DNA from: a bacterium
Lineage (GTDB): Bacteria; Armatimonadota; UBA5829
DNA: 36,601 nucleotides
Direction of reading: 5' to 3'
NCBI GenBank assembly: GCA_021373255.1
Contig: JAJFTD010000181.1
Location: forward strand, 1 to 36,601
Below are positions 8,000-16,752 of this stretch, in pieces; positions within the stretch are counted from its first letter, which is position 1; every line of letters starts with the position of its first letter. The notes under the pieces were generated by a model. That model was not told where the DNA came from. It did not search any database and saw nothing but the letters and a program-made list of their open reading frames with translations. Made by a program: the position numbers and the translations under genes.

Positions 8000-8935
8000 C
8001 TACTTCCGAGCCAGCCGCTCTCTCGCCTCGATGTTTTCAGGGTCGATTTCCAGGGCTCTCTTGTAGAACCCTGCGGCTTCGTCGGGCACGCCCATCATCT
8101 CACAAGCCACACCTGCGTTTATTACCGCGCCGACGTAGTTCGGATTGAGCTCTAGAGCTTTTTGAAACTCTTCATAAGCGCGCTCATGTTCGCCACAGGC
8201 CATCAGTGCCAAGCCGAACCAGTTGCGGACATCGGGGTAATTGGCTTCCAGGCTCAACGCCTGCTCGAAAGATTCCACCGCGCTCTTATAGTCGCCTGTA
8301 CGGTAGTGTTTCTTGCCGACTCCGAGATGGAACGAGATATCATCGATATTAGTTATAGGAAGCTCTTGGAAACAGGCCAGAGCAACCCGGTAGTTACCCT
8401 TCTTGTGCGCAGCTAACCCATCTTTGTAGGATGAACTGTCATATCTTGGTTCAACCTTGACCGCATGCGCAATGTGTCCTGCTCCCGCCTGGTACTCACC
8501 GATCTGATAAGCCAACACCCCAAGCAACAGAAGAGCTTTGCCATAGTCTGAATTCAACTCCAGGGCTGATTCCAATTCCACCATTGCTTCGTGAATTGCA
8601 CCTGCCTCAGCCAGGATTTCCGCGAGCTGATAGTGCAAATCAGGAAACTTCGGATTCTGTACAATAGCCTGCCTCAGATGGTCCTCAGCCCGTTCTCGTG
8701 CTCCGTGGCTCAGATTGTCTTCCGCAAGCCTTAAATGGGTCTCCCCAATATAAAATCTTGCCAGTTTGGTCTCAGGACTGTCAGGTGCAGCTTCTTTCAG
8801 CACCACTTCAAACGCCGCCAGCGCGTCGACCAGCAGCCCCTGGTCGTAGAACTCCAACCCTTTTTGATACGACTTACTCAACTGTCGAACTCCTGCCATG
8901 CCGCGATACGCTCCTGTGGTGAATAGTCCTTCCAT
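8000..8935 (-). CDS. Tetratricopeptide-repeat protein
   Basis: The 311-residue product is made almost wholly of TPR units, helix pairs that form a protein-binding superhelix. Successive units begin near GLEFYDQGLLVDALAAFE, ARFYIGETHLRLAEDNL, PDLHYQLAEILAEAGAIHEAM, GKALLLLGVLAYQIGEYQAG, FHLGVGKKHYRTGDYKSAVE, VRNWFGLALMACGEHERAYE and VGAVINAGVACEMMGVPDEAAGF, giving about seven or eight repeats. No signal peptide or membrane segment is seen. The start is uncertain: ATG 8935 has no Shine-Dalgarno, while the in-frame ATG at 8899 (MAGVRQL) has AGGAG about eleven bases upstream. The specific partner cannot be told from the sequence. Confidence 0.85.
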   Translation of the reverse strand: MEGLFTTGAYRGMAGVRQLSKSYQKGLEFYDQGLLVDALAAFEVVLKEAAPDSPETKLARFYIGETHLRLAEDNLSHGARERAEDHLRQAIVQNPKFPDLHYQLAEILAEAGAIHEAMVELESALELNSDYGKALLLLGVLAYQIGEYQAGAGHIAHAVKVEPRYDSSSYKDGLAAHKKGNYRVALACFQELPITNIDDISFHLGVGKKHYRTGDYKSAVESFEQALSLEANYPDVRNWFGLALMACGEHERAYEEFQKALELNPNYVGAVINAGVACEMMGVPDEAAGFYKRALEIDPENIEARERLARK

Positions 8936-9029
8936 CAAGTATTATCGGTTTTTGCATACTATACTTGACCCCTGCCAGCATTATTCGTGAACGTATATCG
9001 CGTATTACTATTGTTGAGGTATTGTACAG

Positions 9030-9064
9030 AAAAACGGCGGTACCCACAAGGGGCCGCCGTTTTT
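9030..9064 (-). terminator. Intrinsic terminator of the small zinc-ribbon gene
   Basis: AAAAACGGCGG (9030-9040) pairs with CCGCCGTTTTT (9054-9064), giving an 11-bp stem with a T-run on both strands. It lies directly after the stop at 9091 on the minus strand. Confidence 0.85.
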
Positions 9065-9090
9065 CGATAAATCTTTCTATTGGGAGATGC

Positions 9091-9234
9091 TTACTCGGCT
9101 TTACCGATTTTGAACATCTTGGTGCCACAGACCGGGCAAACGCCCTGGGTAGCCGGCTTGCCATTCTTCATCGTGACAGCCTTTGCATCCTTCATTTCCC
9201 TCTTAGCCTTGCATTTTACGCAATATGCCTCCAT
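9091..9234 (-). CDS. 47-residue zinc-ribbon protein (DUF5679-like)
   Basis: This tiny protein has two cysteine pairs, CVKC near the N-terminus and CPVC near residue 35, flanking KREMKDAKAV and KNGKPATQGVCPVCGTKMFKIG. That pattern matches the small zinc-ribbon proteins I know as DUF5679, common in several deep bacterial phyla; the function is unknown and binding to nucleic acid or protein is a guess. ATG 9234 is used because a purine-rich AAGGAAGGTGG stretch precedes it and homologues start MxAYCVKCK; the in-frame extension to 9282 is not family-like. It has its own terminator and is probably monocistronic. Confidence 0.85.
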   Translation of the reverse strand: MEAYCVKCKAKREMKDAKAVTMKNGKPATQGVCPVCGTKMFKIGKAE

Positions 9235-9497
9235 TGCACGTCCACCTTCCTTCACATGATTAGGCAGGAACCATACTCGCAAGCGAGCAGACTTCCTGTC
9301 TGCTTCTTCTATGGCTTAAGTAGAATGTCCTTCAAGATGAGCAAGAATAGAAGAAATATTTGCTAAATTCAGGCCAATTTTGCCCATTAATGCCCTGACT
9401 GACTTGCTTTCGTCCCTTCAAGGCTAATAAATGGTCGGCCTCCACGAGGGCCACGAGGAATAATTAGAACTCAAAAATGTCAAGCTCGTCACCCGAA

Positions 9498-12400
9498 TTA
9501 CAATGCCACATCCAAGCGAGTAAGACCAGTAGTTACGGTAACGTCGAGTGTAGTTATCGTGCCACTAGTTTCCTGGATCTTAACTTGGTAAGCTCTGTTC
9601 GGCGCTAGCTGGCTGATACAATAAGCGCCTACACCTGCCATATTCGTCTCGGTTGTTGCCGTCGTGAGCACGTAGCTCCTGGCTTCTTCAGGAATGGTAT
9701 TAGGCTTTAGCACCGATGTACCATCAGCATTGTAAATATATACCTTTGCACCTTGAACAGGCTGTCCGCCTCTTGTTACCAACCCCTGAATAGACGCGTT
9801 TACCGGTGCGTGAAGAGGGGTGGTACAGCCGGTGCGAGCGTTGTCGTGATGGAATGTCGGCCACGGATACAGGCTGCTGTTACCCGTATACTGGACGTTG
9901 AGATTAAACAGGTATACTCCCTTATCTCCTGCCACCAGCACTTCCACGAGACCATCATTGTCAATATCATCGATTACAGGCGCCGTTACGAGTTGAGAGA
10001 CGGTGTCTGTTGGTGGTATGCAACTCTGTACCCAAGCGACCGGGCCAGTGAGGTCGCCATTTTCCTGATGTTGAATGCCATCATTATAGAGCGCATAAAC
10101 GAAGCCATCTTCACACGCAACGACTACATCTATCTTGCCGTCACCGGTAACATCGCCCACCACTGGAGATGCCTCGATAGCATAATTTGCTGTTGAATTC
10201 AGCTTGATCCCACCGATCCAACCAGCCGGAGCCTGCCCCAACCAGTTGTATGCGAATATATAGCCTGAATCCGATCCAGCTATAACGTCCAGTTTCCCGT
10301 CATTATCCAAATCAGCCAGTGCAGGCGATGACTTTACCGGTCCGCCGGTCGGGCACAGCCTATCTGAATTGGTGCTTGATAACCATATGTGGATGTTACT
10401 GTCCTCAGCACCCCATGCTACATCGTTTTTGCCGTCTCCATCGATATCTCCGATAGCAGGGGATGATTCGATGCGCCCGCCACCCGGTTTGGGCCAATCA
10501 TTAAGGTTCAGCCCCTCTGAGGAGTAGTTGCCCCATGTGTCTCCAGCAAATCCATACAGGTTGCCAGGAGAAGTGACTGTGCCGACTACCACATCCGGCA
10601 TACTCTTCGCGTCAAAATCGATGTCGCCCAACGCGCAAGTGGAATTATGAATCACCGTGTTGCTGGTACCTGTAAGGTTTATCCACAAGCACGAAGCATC
10701 AGCATCGGCATTGTTCATCCAATGCCCTGTGGGATTCCATGAAAATACATAACACGACTGATCGCCCGATACAATCTCTGAAGTACCATCCAGGTTGATA
10801 TCACCTATAGCCGCAGCCACGTTCAGGAACGAATATTTACTCCTCGTAGGCCAGCCAGCCAGAGTTTTGCCTTCAGGTGAGAAAGCATATACAGCCTGTT
10901 GATTCTCAACAGGAACGAAAATGCAGGGTTTGCCTGATCGCTCAGCATCCATCGGTGCGCATGAAGGTGAGTTGTTGCCCGATCCGAATTTGCTGCGCCT
11001 CCACATCAAGGACCCATCTGCGTGCAATGCCAACAGATCTCCCGAAGATGTTATGAGAACAACTTCCTTGCCATCATCGCCACCGTTCAGGTCAGCTACA
11101 AGCGGATTGGATTTCAATATACTCTCCGAATACCAAGGGTATGCGGTATACGATACTGCTGTCCAGTTCAGTGTGGTGTGCTGGCAGATGTCTATATATC
11201 TTGCTGCTACCTTGGCAGTTCCTGGAGCTGTCAGAATGAGAGTCGCGGTAGCTACGCCGGTAGAGTCTGTTACCGTTGTATATGTCTTGTTTCCATTGGC
11301 TGCGAACGCTCCGAAGTCTGTGCTGAATGTTATCTGAGCATCACTAAGGACTTCACCGTTCCTGGTGATCGTCGCTGTCAAAACCGATGATCCCGATTGG
11401 TTGATTATATTCGGGCTGGCGGCTAGTGTGATTTCAGGTCCCTTAAGCTGCAGACTCAACTCCGCTGAGCATTCAGCAGATGGATATGCCGTTGCCTTGA
11501 TAGTGGCAATAGTGGCTCCATCAGTAGCCGCCGCGAGTTCGGCTGAGACGACTCCTGTAGAGTTGCTGGTCAGAATAATCTCCGGTGTGCCGGATAGGAC
11601 GAAGTCACCGCTCGATGTTGTGAGCTTGATCTGGCGTCCGCTAATGCCTTTTCCGCTGCAGTCGCGCAACTTGGCATAAATCGTAGTGGTATCGTTGCTG
11701 CACACAGCTATAGATTGCTTGCTGGATGTGATCTCAATATACATCGAAGACGGCTGAAGCTCAAAGTCGACGTCGGTATTGCCTCCGTGAGCGAGACGTG
11801 TAGCCGATGTGAAGCCGGGCGCTGATGCCGCAACCGGTCCGCCATTATCTGCCACACTGGATAGTGTGTAGGTGCTCCACTGGTCGGTCACATTGTTAAC
11901 TGTTACGCTGCCCTGCTCGGAGTATACGCGCACAGTCGCCCCGGGAGCTGTCTGTCCAATCAAACGTACTTTACCTGATATCTGGCTGGTCGGCTTGGCA
12001 CTAGACGAGGTCCCTGGAGTAAAAAGATCGCTGCTATAAGTCGTGCGAATGCAAGGTATGATAATCTCATCGCCCTCAATACCTTTAGGAGTCGGGTCGT
12101 AAAGTTTAGTGCCAAGCACGCCTATTACTGATACCAAGCCACCACTCATTGATGGTATATTGCTGGTGTATACTCTGATGCCTGTAATGTTGGCGTCGGT
12201 GCCATCCTTCTTGTGCCAACCGTCATCGAGGTAAGTGTACCATGAGCCATCCTCATCGGCTAAGCCATCTGTAGTCGGCTTTCCCCATATCTGGATCAAC
12301 AAGCCGTAGGGGATAAGACCAGTTACTCTTGGGCCATCCGGCACCTTGGGTGATTCAGGCCAACCCATAATGGCAGGGCTGGACATACCCAACCCGCTTA

Positions 12401-12809
12401 CTTTAGCAACAACGCTGAGATCGTAACTTATACTATCTGGATAGAAAACACGCTCTCCGGATATTGTACTAAGGACTCCTGAGGCGGTTATAATGTTGCC
12501 TGTGGTGAGTTGCATTGGGGTATAATCATTGCCCAGTTCTACCCTGATGCCGGCGGACCTGTCAGGTTCTTCGACATACAAGCTGTGCAAGGATTTGTAG
12601 ACGACTATCTTTTGGCTCAGGCACGCGTATGCACCATCGGCGAGGAGTCTGATGCAGCCGATATCGGAGGCTTGCCCACTGATGTTGTTGAAGTAAGGGC
12701 TAAGCTTGGCCTGTTCCGCTGCGGATACTGTACACGTGCTATTAATAACTACATATATGGCGATTAGCGCCATGCAGACGAGTAATTTGCCCAGTCGCAG
12801 AGTTCTCAA
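9498..12809 (-). CDS. Large secreted modular protein: OB-fold, Ig-like and FG-GAP repeats
   Basis: The 1103-residue product is predicted to be exported and probably cell-surface or extracellular. TTG at 12809 is preceded by GGGGGAG five bases upstream, and residues 1-31 form a signal peptide (basic RTLRLGK, long hydrophobic core, cleavage near VSAA). Approximate modules: two OB-fold-like domains (35-130, with SLYVEEPDRSAGIRV; 160-265, with ITGIRVYTSN), a carboxypeptidase-regulatory-like beta-sandwich (275-350), two invasin/Big_1-type Ig domains (355-455 and 457-555, with STGVVSAEL and STGVATATL), an FG-GAP/VCBS propeller with repeated GD(I/V)DxDGxxD calcium-loop motifs (565-1020), and a final regulatory-like sandwich (1025-1103). 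FG-GAP propellers resemble integrin heads and often bind glycans or proteins. No sorting signal is seen at the C-terminus. Its role, adhesion or polysaccharide binding, is inference. Confidence 0.85.
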   Translation of the reverse strand: MRTLRLGKLLVCMALIAIYVVINSTCTVSAAEQAKLSPYFNNISGQASDIGCIRLLADGAYACLSQKIVVYKSLHSLYVEEPDRSAGIRVELGNDYTPMQLTTGNIITASGVLSTISGERVFYPDSISYDLSVVAKVSGLGMSSPAIMGWPESPKVPDGPRVTGLIPYGLLIQIWGKPTTDGLADEDGSWYTYLDDGWHKKDGTDANITGIRVYTSNIPSMSGGLVSVIGVLGTKLYDPTPKGIEGDEIIIPCIRTTYSSDLFTPGTSSSAKPTSQISGKVRLIGQTAPGATVRVYSEQGSVTVNNVTDQWSTYTLSSVADNGGPVAASAPGFTSATRLAHGGNTDVDFELQPSSMYIEITSSKQSIAVCSNDTTTIYAKLRDCSGKGISGRQIKLTTSSGDFVLSGTPEIILTSNSTGVVSAELAAATDGATIATIKATAYPSAECSAELSLQLKGPEITLAASPNIINQSGSSVLTATITRNGEVLSDAQITFSTDFGAFAANGNKTYTTVTDSTGVATATLILTAPGTAKVAARYIDICQHTTLNWTAVSYTAYPWYSESILKSNPLVADLNGGDDGKEVVLITSSGDLLALHADGSLMWRRSKFGSGNNSPSCAPMDAERSGKPCIFVPVENQQAVYAFSPEGKTLAGWPTRSKYSFLNVAAAIGDINLDGTSEIVSGDQSCYVFSWNPTGHWMNNADADASCLWINLTGTSNTVIHNSTCALGDIDFDAKSMPDVVVGTVTSPGNLYGFAGDTWGNYSSEGLNLNDWPKPGGGRIESSPAIGDIDGDGKNDVAWGAEDSNIHIWLSSTNSDRLCPTGGPVKSSPALADLDNDGKLDVIAGSDSGYIFAYNWLGQAPAGWIGGIKLNSTANYAIEASPVVGDVTGDGKIDVVVACEDGFVYALYNDGIQHQENGDLTGPVAWVQSCIPPTDTVSQLVTAPVIDDIDNDGLVEVLVAGDKGVYLFNLNVQYTGNSSLYPWPTFHHDNARTGCTTPLHAPVNASIQGLVTRGGQPVQGAKVYIYNADGTSVLKPNTIPEEARSYVLTTATTETNMAGVGAYCISQLAPNRAYQVKIQETSGTITTLDVTVTTGLTRLDVAL

Positions 12810-13267
12810 TGGAACTCCCCCTTTCCACCCAAGGCGAACGCACAACTACTCTTCGCACGCCTGGGCGCTACGCAGTCCTGCCAGAACCGTTTCAGCGCCA
12901 CCGTGAGTGCTCTGCGGTGCAGTAAGCCCGCTCATGAGCCCAATTACGCCGTGGGTGTGATCGGGGTCGATCAATCTTGTCTGATCAAATAAGCCACAAA
13001 CTGTTAACCGTGAGTATACAACCACTCTATGTTAACATATGGCTACCCGCCACGTAATCTTAACGCACCTGTTTATCTGAATGATCAGACGACGTAAATG
13101 TTCCCGAGTTACGCAAATACAAGTAGATTATTCCTCAAATTGACTGCTAGCCTGAAGAATGTACATCACTACTTCATTACTATGAGGTTCCCAGTCCCAC
13201 CGTTTATATTCACCGGCGCCTGGGTAACCCTTCATTGGGCGCCTTCAACACGAGAGAGGTGATAAGA
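12810..13267. other. Divergent gap with hairpin-rich leader on the minus strand
   Basis: This 458-bp gap separates two divergent genes. Next to the secreted-protein gene lie three consecutive hairpins: GGCGCT/AGCGCC (12864-12869 with 12894-12899), CACCG/CGGTG (12899-12903 with 12915-12919) and the palindrome GCTCATGAGC (12930-12939). TGTTAAC and its complement occur near 13003-13009 and 13031-13037. On the + strand TTGACT (13140-13145) with TACATC 16 bp on is a weak promoter candidate for the gene at 13268. No known riboswitch is recognised and no gene is seen. Confidence 0.5.
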
Positions 13268-13513
13268 ATGCGGGACGTAGACCGCTTGCTGTTGACTGAA
13301 ACGGTGCCGGAAGTTCCAGCCGAAGAGATTGGTGAGTTTCCCTTGCCGGTTGCCGAAGACTGGGATGTTCTGGTTTCCAAAGCAGAAAAGATGACTGATG
13401 TAATAGACAGGCATCTGGATTTTGAATCAAAGTTGCAGGGTCGGGAACTCCGGCCGAATACGCTGTGTCCTGAGCAGAAGGTGAGCTTAGTTAGCGACCT
13501 TACAGCAGTATAG
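13268..13513 (+). CDS. Small acidic protein of unknown function
   Basis: The 81-residue protein starts at an ATG preceded by GAGAGGTG. It is acidic and hydrophilic, with an N-terminal stretch RDVDRLLLTETVPEVPAEEI and a probable helix around EDWDVLVSKAEKMTDVIDRHLDFESKL. There is no membrane segment, signal peptide or cysteine motif, and I recognise no family. A second small unknown gene follows 47 bp later in the same direction with a strong hairpin between, so the two probably belong together. Confidence 0.6.
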   Translation: MRDVDRLLLTETVPEVPAEEIGEFPLPVAEDWDVLVSKAEKMTDVIDRHLDFESKLQGRELRPNTLCPEQKVSLVSDLTAV

Positions 13514-13515
13514 TC

Positions 13516-13544
13516 CGCATTATTCGCCACTGGCGAATAATGCG
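13516..13544. terminator. 13-bp hairpin between two small unknown genes
   Basis: CGCATTATTCGCC (13516-13528) is followed by ACT and its exact complement (13532-13544). The stem begins two bases after the first gene's stop codon. It lacks a T-run, so it may be a processing or attenuation element rather than a full terminator. An ATG at 13540 lies within it. Confidence 0.6.
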
Positions 13545-13560
13545 AAATAGGTGGAAACAA

Positions 13561-13950
13561 GTGAAAAAGTTGTTTCCTGAGATGCCGGATGTGCCGCAAG
13601 GTATGGCCAATCGTGCGTCGCGGATCATAGAGAAACACATGAGGATGCATCGCGTGGAACGTGCACGCGATTTACCGGAGGAGGCGAAGATCAGATTGTA
13701 TCGCGATCTCCGGTTTCTCTTTGATGGTGGCTCACAGACTCCACTTTCCGGCGCGGATGGCGGCGGGTTTTCCGTTCGGGCATGTCTCTCGCGCTTTTGG
13801 GAGAAACTTGAAGATTTCCTGAGCGCATTTGATGGAGAACGCGCGGACGGTTCGACGAGTAGGTTAGTTCTGGCTCCTTACGGGGAGTTGGGACGGCTTG
13901 CAGCATTGCCGTGGCTCACCTGGCAAGCCCCGCGTGAGGAGCCGAGTTAA
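13561..13950 (+). CDS. Hypothetical protein, basic N-terminal region
   Basis: The product is not recognised. GTG at 13561 is chosen because AGGTGG lies six bases upstream; the longer start at 13540 falls inside the preceding hairpin. The 129-residue protein begins MKKLFPEMPDVPQGMANRAS, has a basic helical stretch RIIEKHMRMHRVERARDLPEEAKIR, and an amphipathic part RACLSRFWEKLEDFLSAF, ending in a Trp/Pro-rich tail. No membrane helix is obvious. It follows the 81-residue gene and may be co-transcribed with it. Confidence 0.55.
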   Translation: MKKLFPEMPDVPQGMANRASRIIEKHMRMHRVERARDLPEEAKIRLYRDLRFLFDGGSQTPLSGADGGGFSVRACLSRFWEKLEDFLSAFDGERADGSTSRLVLAPYGELGRLAALPWLTWQAPREEPS

Positions 13951-13983
13951 TCGGGGAGTAATACTTCAAAATTAGTCAGAGAG

Positions 13984-14005
13984 GCCGGGCTTTCAAGTGC
14001 CCGGC
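13984..14005. terminator. Bidirectional terminator between convergent genes
   Basis: GCCGGGC (13984-13990) and GCCCGGC (13999-14005) form a stem extended by GAGA/TCTC on the flanks with one bulged base. It sits between the stop codons of the genes ending at 13950 and 14036. Confidence 0.7.
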
Positions 14006-14035
14006 TCTCATTACATTATATACATCAGTTCTGGA

Positions 14036-15721
14036 TCAGCCCATCATAACCTTTTCTAAATCGGCGTGCTTGATTGTGCGCCTGCTGATCTTGCCGCTGA
14101 TGGTCTTCGGCAAGGATTCCGTAAATGCGATCACACGCGGGTATTTGTATGGAGCAGTGATCTTCTTTACGTGGTCCTGCAGCTCTTTTACCAACTCATC
14201 GCTGGCTGTATAGCCTTCTGATAAAACAATAGTTGCTTTTACTACTTGACCACGTACGGGATCAGGTGTGCCGGTGACTGCGCACTCATGCACGGCTGGG
14301 TGCTCCTGCAGCGCGCTCTCCACCTCAAACGGCCCTATCTTATAACCTGAACTCTTTATCGCATCATCTGCGCGGCCAACGTACCAGTAATAACCGTCCT
14401 TGTCTCTCCAGGCGATATCACCCGTGCGGTAGATGCCATTGCTCCACGCTGATCTAGTAATTTTCGGATTGTTATAGTATTCACAGAACATGCCGAACGG
14501 TTTGCGGATTTCGGTGTGAAAGATTATCTCGCCTTCTTCGCCGTCAGCGCACGGCAGGCCATCTTCATCCAGTAGTTCCACATCGTAACTTGGAGATGGT
14601 TTGCCCATTGAGCCTGGTTTTACTTCCATCCAGGGGAAGTTAGCCAGGGCAACAGCAGTCTCGGTCTGCCCGAATCCTTCGTGAATACTCAGCCCCATTG
14701 CTTCCTGGACACTCGCGAAAACTTCAGGATACAGCGGTTCTCCCGCCACGCAAAGGTGCTTGAGGTGCTTTAGGTCATATTCAGTAAGGTCTTCACGCAC
14801 AAGCATCCTGTAAACCGTAGCCGGAGCGCAGAATGTCGTCACGCTATATCTTTCCAGCACGGTAAGCATCTTTTTTGCATCAAACTTATTATTGTAGTCA
14901 TATACAAAAACTGCACTCCCGGCGATCCACTGCCCATAAATCTTGCCCCACGCTGTTTTTGCCCAGCCTGTATCGGCAACGGTTAAGTGCAGCCCGTTGT
15001 CTTGAACATTCTGCCAATACTTGGCTGTGAGAATGTGGCCGAGGGGGTAGGTATTATCATGCCGGACCATTTTAGGCATGCCGGTTGTGCCTGATGTGAA
15101 GTACAGCAACATAGTGTCATCATTAGTGGTAGCTTCGGGTCCGGTTGGCCGTTCAAAAACATCGGAAGCCTTTTGCATTGCCAGGTCAAGGTCATGCCAA
15201 TCATCCCTGGCGCCTCGGATTACCACCTTGTGCTTCAGGGTGGGGGATTCTGCTTGCGACTCATCTACAGCGTCCATCAAGTGCTCATCATCTGCTGTAA
15301 TGATCATCTTTATACCTGCGGCGTTGCTGCGGTATTCTAAGTCACGCGCAGTGAGCATGTGAGTCCCTGGAATGGCGACAGCACCCAGCTTATGCAGGGC
15401 TACTATCATATACCAGTACTCATAACGCCGCTTGAGCATCAGCATTACCGAGTCGCCTTTACCAATTCCAAGCGCCCGCAGGAAATTTGCAGCTTTGTTG
15501 CTATATCTTTTGAGGTCCTCAAAAGTAAAGGTCTCTTCGTCGTCATTGTCATCGCACCACACAAGCGCGACTTTCTCCGGGTCCAATCGTGCGTACTCAT
15601 CCACGATGTCGAACCCAAAGTTGAAATTCTCAGGGATATTTATATTGAAGTTCTCTTTGAAATCTTTGTAGGAATCGAAATCTATCCTCGGTAGATAACG
15701 CCCCAGTAGGTTGCTTTCCAC
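14036..15721 (-). CDS. Acyl-CoA synthetase, medium-chain type (AMP-forming)
   Basis: The enzyme activates a carboxylic acid with ATP to an acyl-adenylate and then forms the CoA thioester. All core motifs of the ANL superfamily are present: the phosphate loop YFTSGTTGMPKM near residue 210, GEPLYPEVF, GFGQTETA, YRTGDIAWRDKDGYYWYVGRADDAIKSSGYKIGPFEVE, and the C-terminal PKTISGKISRRTIK carrying the catalytic Lys. The 561-residue length and the ADTGWAKTAWGKIYGQWIAG block fit the medium-chain (MACS) group, but substrate length cannot be read from the sequence. GTG at 15721 is preceded by GGAG eight bases upstream. It stands alone between a convergent and a divergent neighbour. Confidence 0.92.
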   Translation of the reverse strand: MESNLLGRYLPRIDFDSYKDFKENFNINIPENFNFGFDIVDEYARLDPEKVALVWCDDNDDEETFTFEDLKRYSNKAANFLRALGIGKGDSVMLMLKRRYEYWYMIVALHKLGAVAIPGTHMLTARDLEYRSNAAGIKMIITADDEHLMDAVDESQAESPTLKHKVVIRGARDDWHDLDLAMQKASDVFERPTGPEATTNDDTMLLYFTSGTTGMPKMVRHDNTYPLGHILTAKYWQNVQDNGLHLTVADTGWAKTAWGKIYGQWIAGSAVFVYDYNNKFDAKKMLTVLERYSVTTFCAPATVYRMLVREDLTEYDLKHLKHLCVAGEPLYPEVFASVQEAMGLSIHEGFGQTETAVALANFPWMEVKPGSMGKPSPSYDVELLDEDGLPCADGEEGEIIFHTEIRKPFGMFCEYYNNPKITRSAWSNGIYRTGDIAWRDKDGYYWYVGRADDAIKSSGYKIGPFEVESALQEHPAVHECAVTGTPDPVRGQVVKATIVLSEGYTASDELVKELQDHVKKITAPYKYPRVIAFTESLPKTISGKISRRTIKHADLEKVMMG

Positions 15722-15930
15722 TGCTTGTTCTCCGAATATGTCCTTCTGTCAAACAGTACTTCTACTTTAGCGTGCTTTCTACCTCCATTACTGTTGAGGT
15801 TGATGATAAAGCTACACATGGTGGTTGGTTGAATTTATCTAGTTTTATTGCAAGGTAATTGCATATGGCAAGTTGAATGATCAACAAGGAAAACTATCAA
15901 CAGGCTCTTGGGATCAGGAGAAAGTATTAT

Positions 15931-16716
15931 ATGGGCACAGTCTTGAATATCAGCAGAACTGAAGAATACTCGCAGCCGGGTGTGATGAGACTTGACTTTG
16001 AAAGTGAAGTCGATGGTTTCCAAGACTGGGCTTTGGCCCTCCCCAACGAGTCTTCCGATGTGTGGTTTGTCACCATACACGGGCATGGTTCTACGGCTGA
16101 TCAATTGTTCACGCGGACTGACATAAGGGAGCATTGGTTGGGGTATTGCACCAGGCATGGTTTCAGCGTCTTATGCCCGAATGTAAGGGGAAATTCGTGG
16201 ATGGGACCTGCTGCGGCAGCCGATCTGCACAACTTACTGCGGGAAGTTCGTGCACATTTCGGCGTCTCGAAGTTCATATTTATGAGCGGTTCTATGGGTG
16301 GCACAAGCAATCTCATCTATTCAATCCTTCACCCTGAGGACGTGGCGGGGATTGTTTCGTTTGGCGCTGCTTCCGATCTTTCATCTTATCACGCATTCTG
16401 CAGGGCATCTGATAGCAGCATTCTTCATGAAATAGCTGATGCCATCGAGGCCGCATACGGCGGGCTGCCGTATGCGAATCAGGAAATCTACCAAAAACAT
16501 TCAACATTGCTTAATGCTTCACGTATTGTAGTTCCGACAGTAGTCATGCATGGCACCGCCGATGCCATCATTCCTGTGTCTCAAACTCGGGCTCTTGCGG
16601 CGGCAATGGGCAATAAACCTGACTTTGCTTATATCGAAGTACCTGGGGGAGATCACGATTCGCCACTATTACATGTAGAGGTGGTCGATTGGGTAGTGGG
16701 CAGCGTAACAAAATAA
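15931..16716 (+). CDS. Alpha/beta hydrolase, prolyl-oligopeptidase/esterase-like
   Basis: The fold is shown by VWFVTIHGHGSTAD (oxyanion strand), the nucleophile elbow GSMGG (Ser in FIFMSGSMGGTSNLIY), an acid in MHGTADAIIPVSQ, and the His in VPGGDHDSPLL, i.e. a full catalytic triad in the right order. The family includes esterases and S9-type peptidases; the substrate is not known. No signal peptide is seen. ATG 15931 has AGGAGA about ten bases upstream and gives 261 residues; an in-frame ATG at 15877 would add 18 residues but has no ribosome-binding site, so the start is uncertain. It is divergent from the acyl-CoA synthetase gene. Confidence 0.85.
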   Translation: MGTVLNISRTEEYSQPGVMRLDFESEVDGFQDWALALPNESSDVWFVTIHGHGSTADQLFTRTDIREHWLGYCTRHGFSVLCPNVRGNSWMGPAAAADLHNLLREVRAHFGVSKFIFMSGSMGGTSNLIYSILHPEDVAGIVSFGAASDLSSYHAFCRASDSSILHEIADAIEAAYGGLPYANQEIYQKHSTLLNASRIVVPTVVMHGTADAIIPVSQTRALAAAMGNKPDFAYIEVPGGDHDSPLLHVEVVDWVVGSVTK

Positions 16717-16742
16717 AAAACCGGATGCCTCGCGGCACCCGG
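16715..16742 (-). terminator. Intrinsic terminator of the Rad52-like gene
   Basis: CCGGATGCC (16721-16729) pairs with GGCACCCGG (16734-16742) with one mismatch; on the minus strand a run of six T (16715-16720) follows. It lies directly after the stop at 16753 and also follows the convergent hydrolase gene. Confidence 0.8.
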
Positions 16743-16752
16743 TGGATGTAGA

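Noticed and set aside
9287-9303. Hairpin GCAGAC/GTCTGC as a terminator
   Set aside because: It lies upstream of the minus-strand zinc-ribbon gene and downstream of no nearby stop codon, so it has no clear role as a terminator.
12864-12939. c-di-GMP or cobalamin riboswitch before the large secreted gene
   Set aside because: Hairpins are present but none of the conserved core sequences of those classes could be found on either strand.
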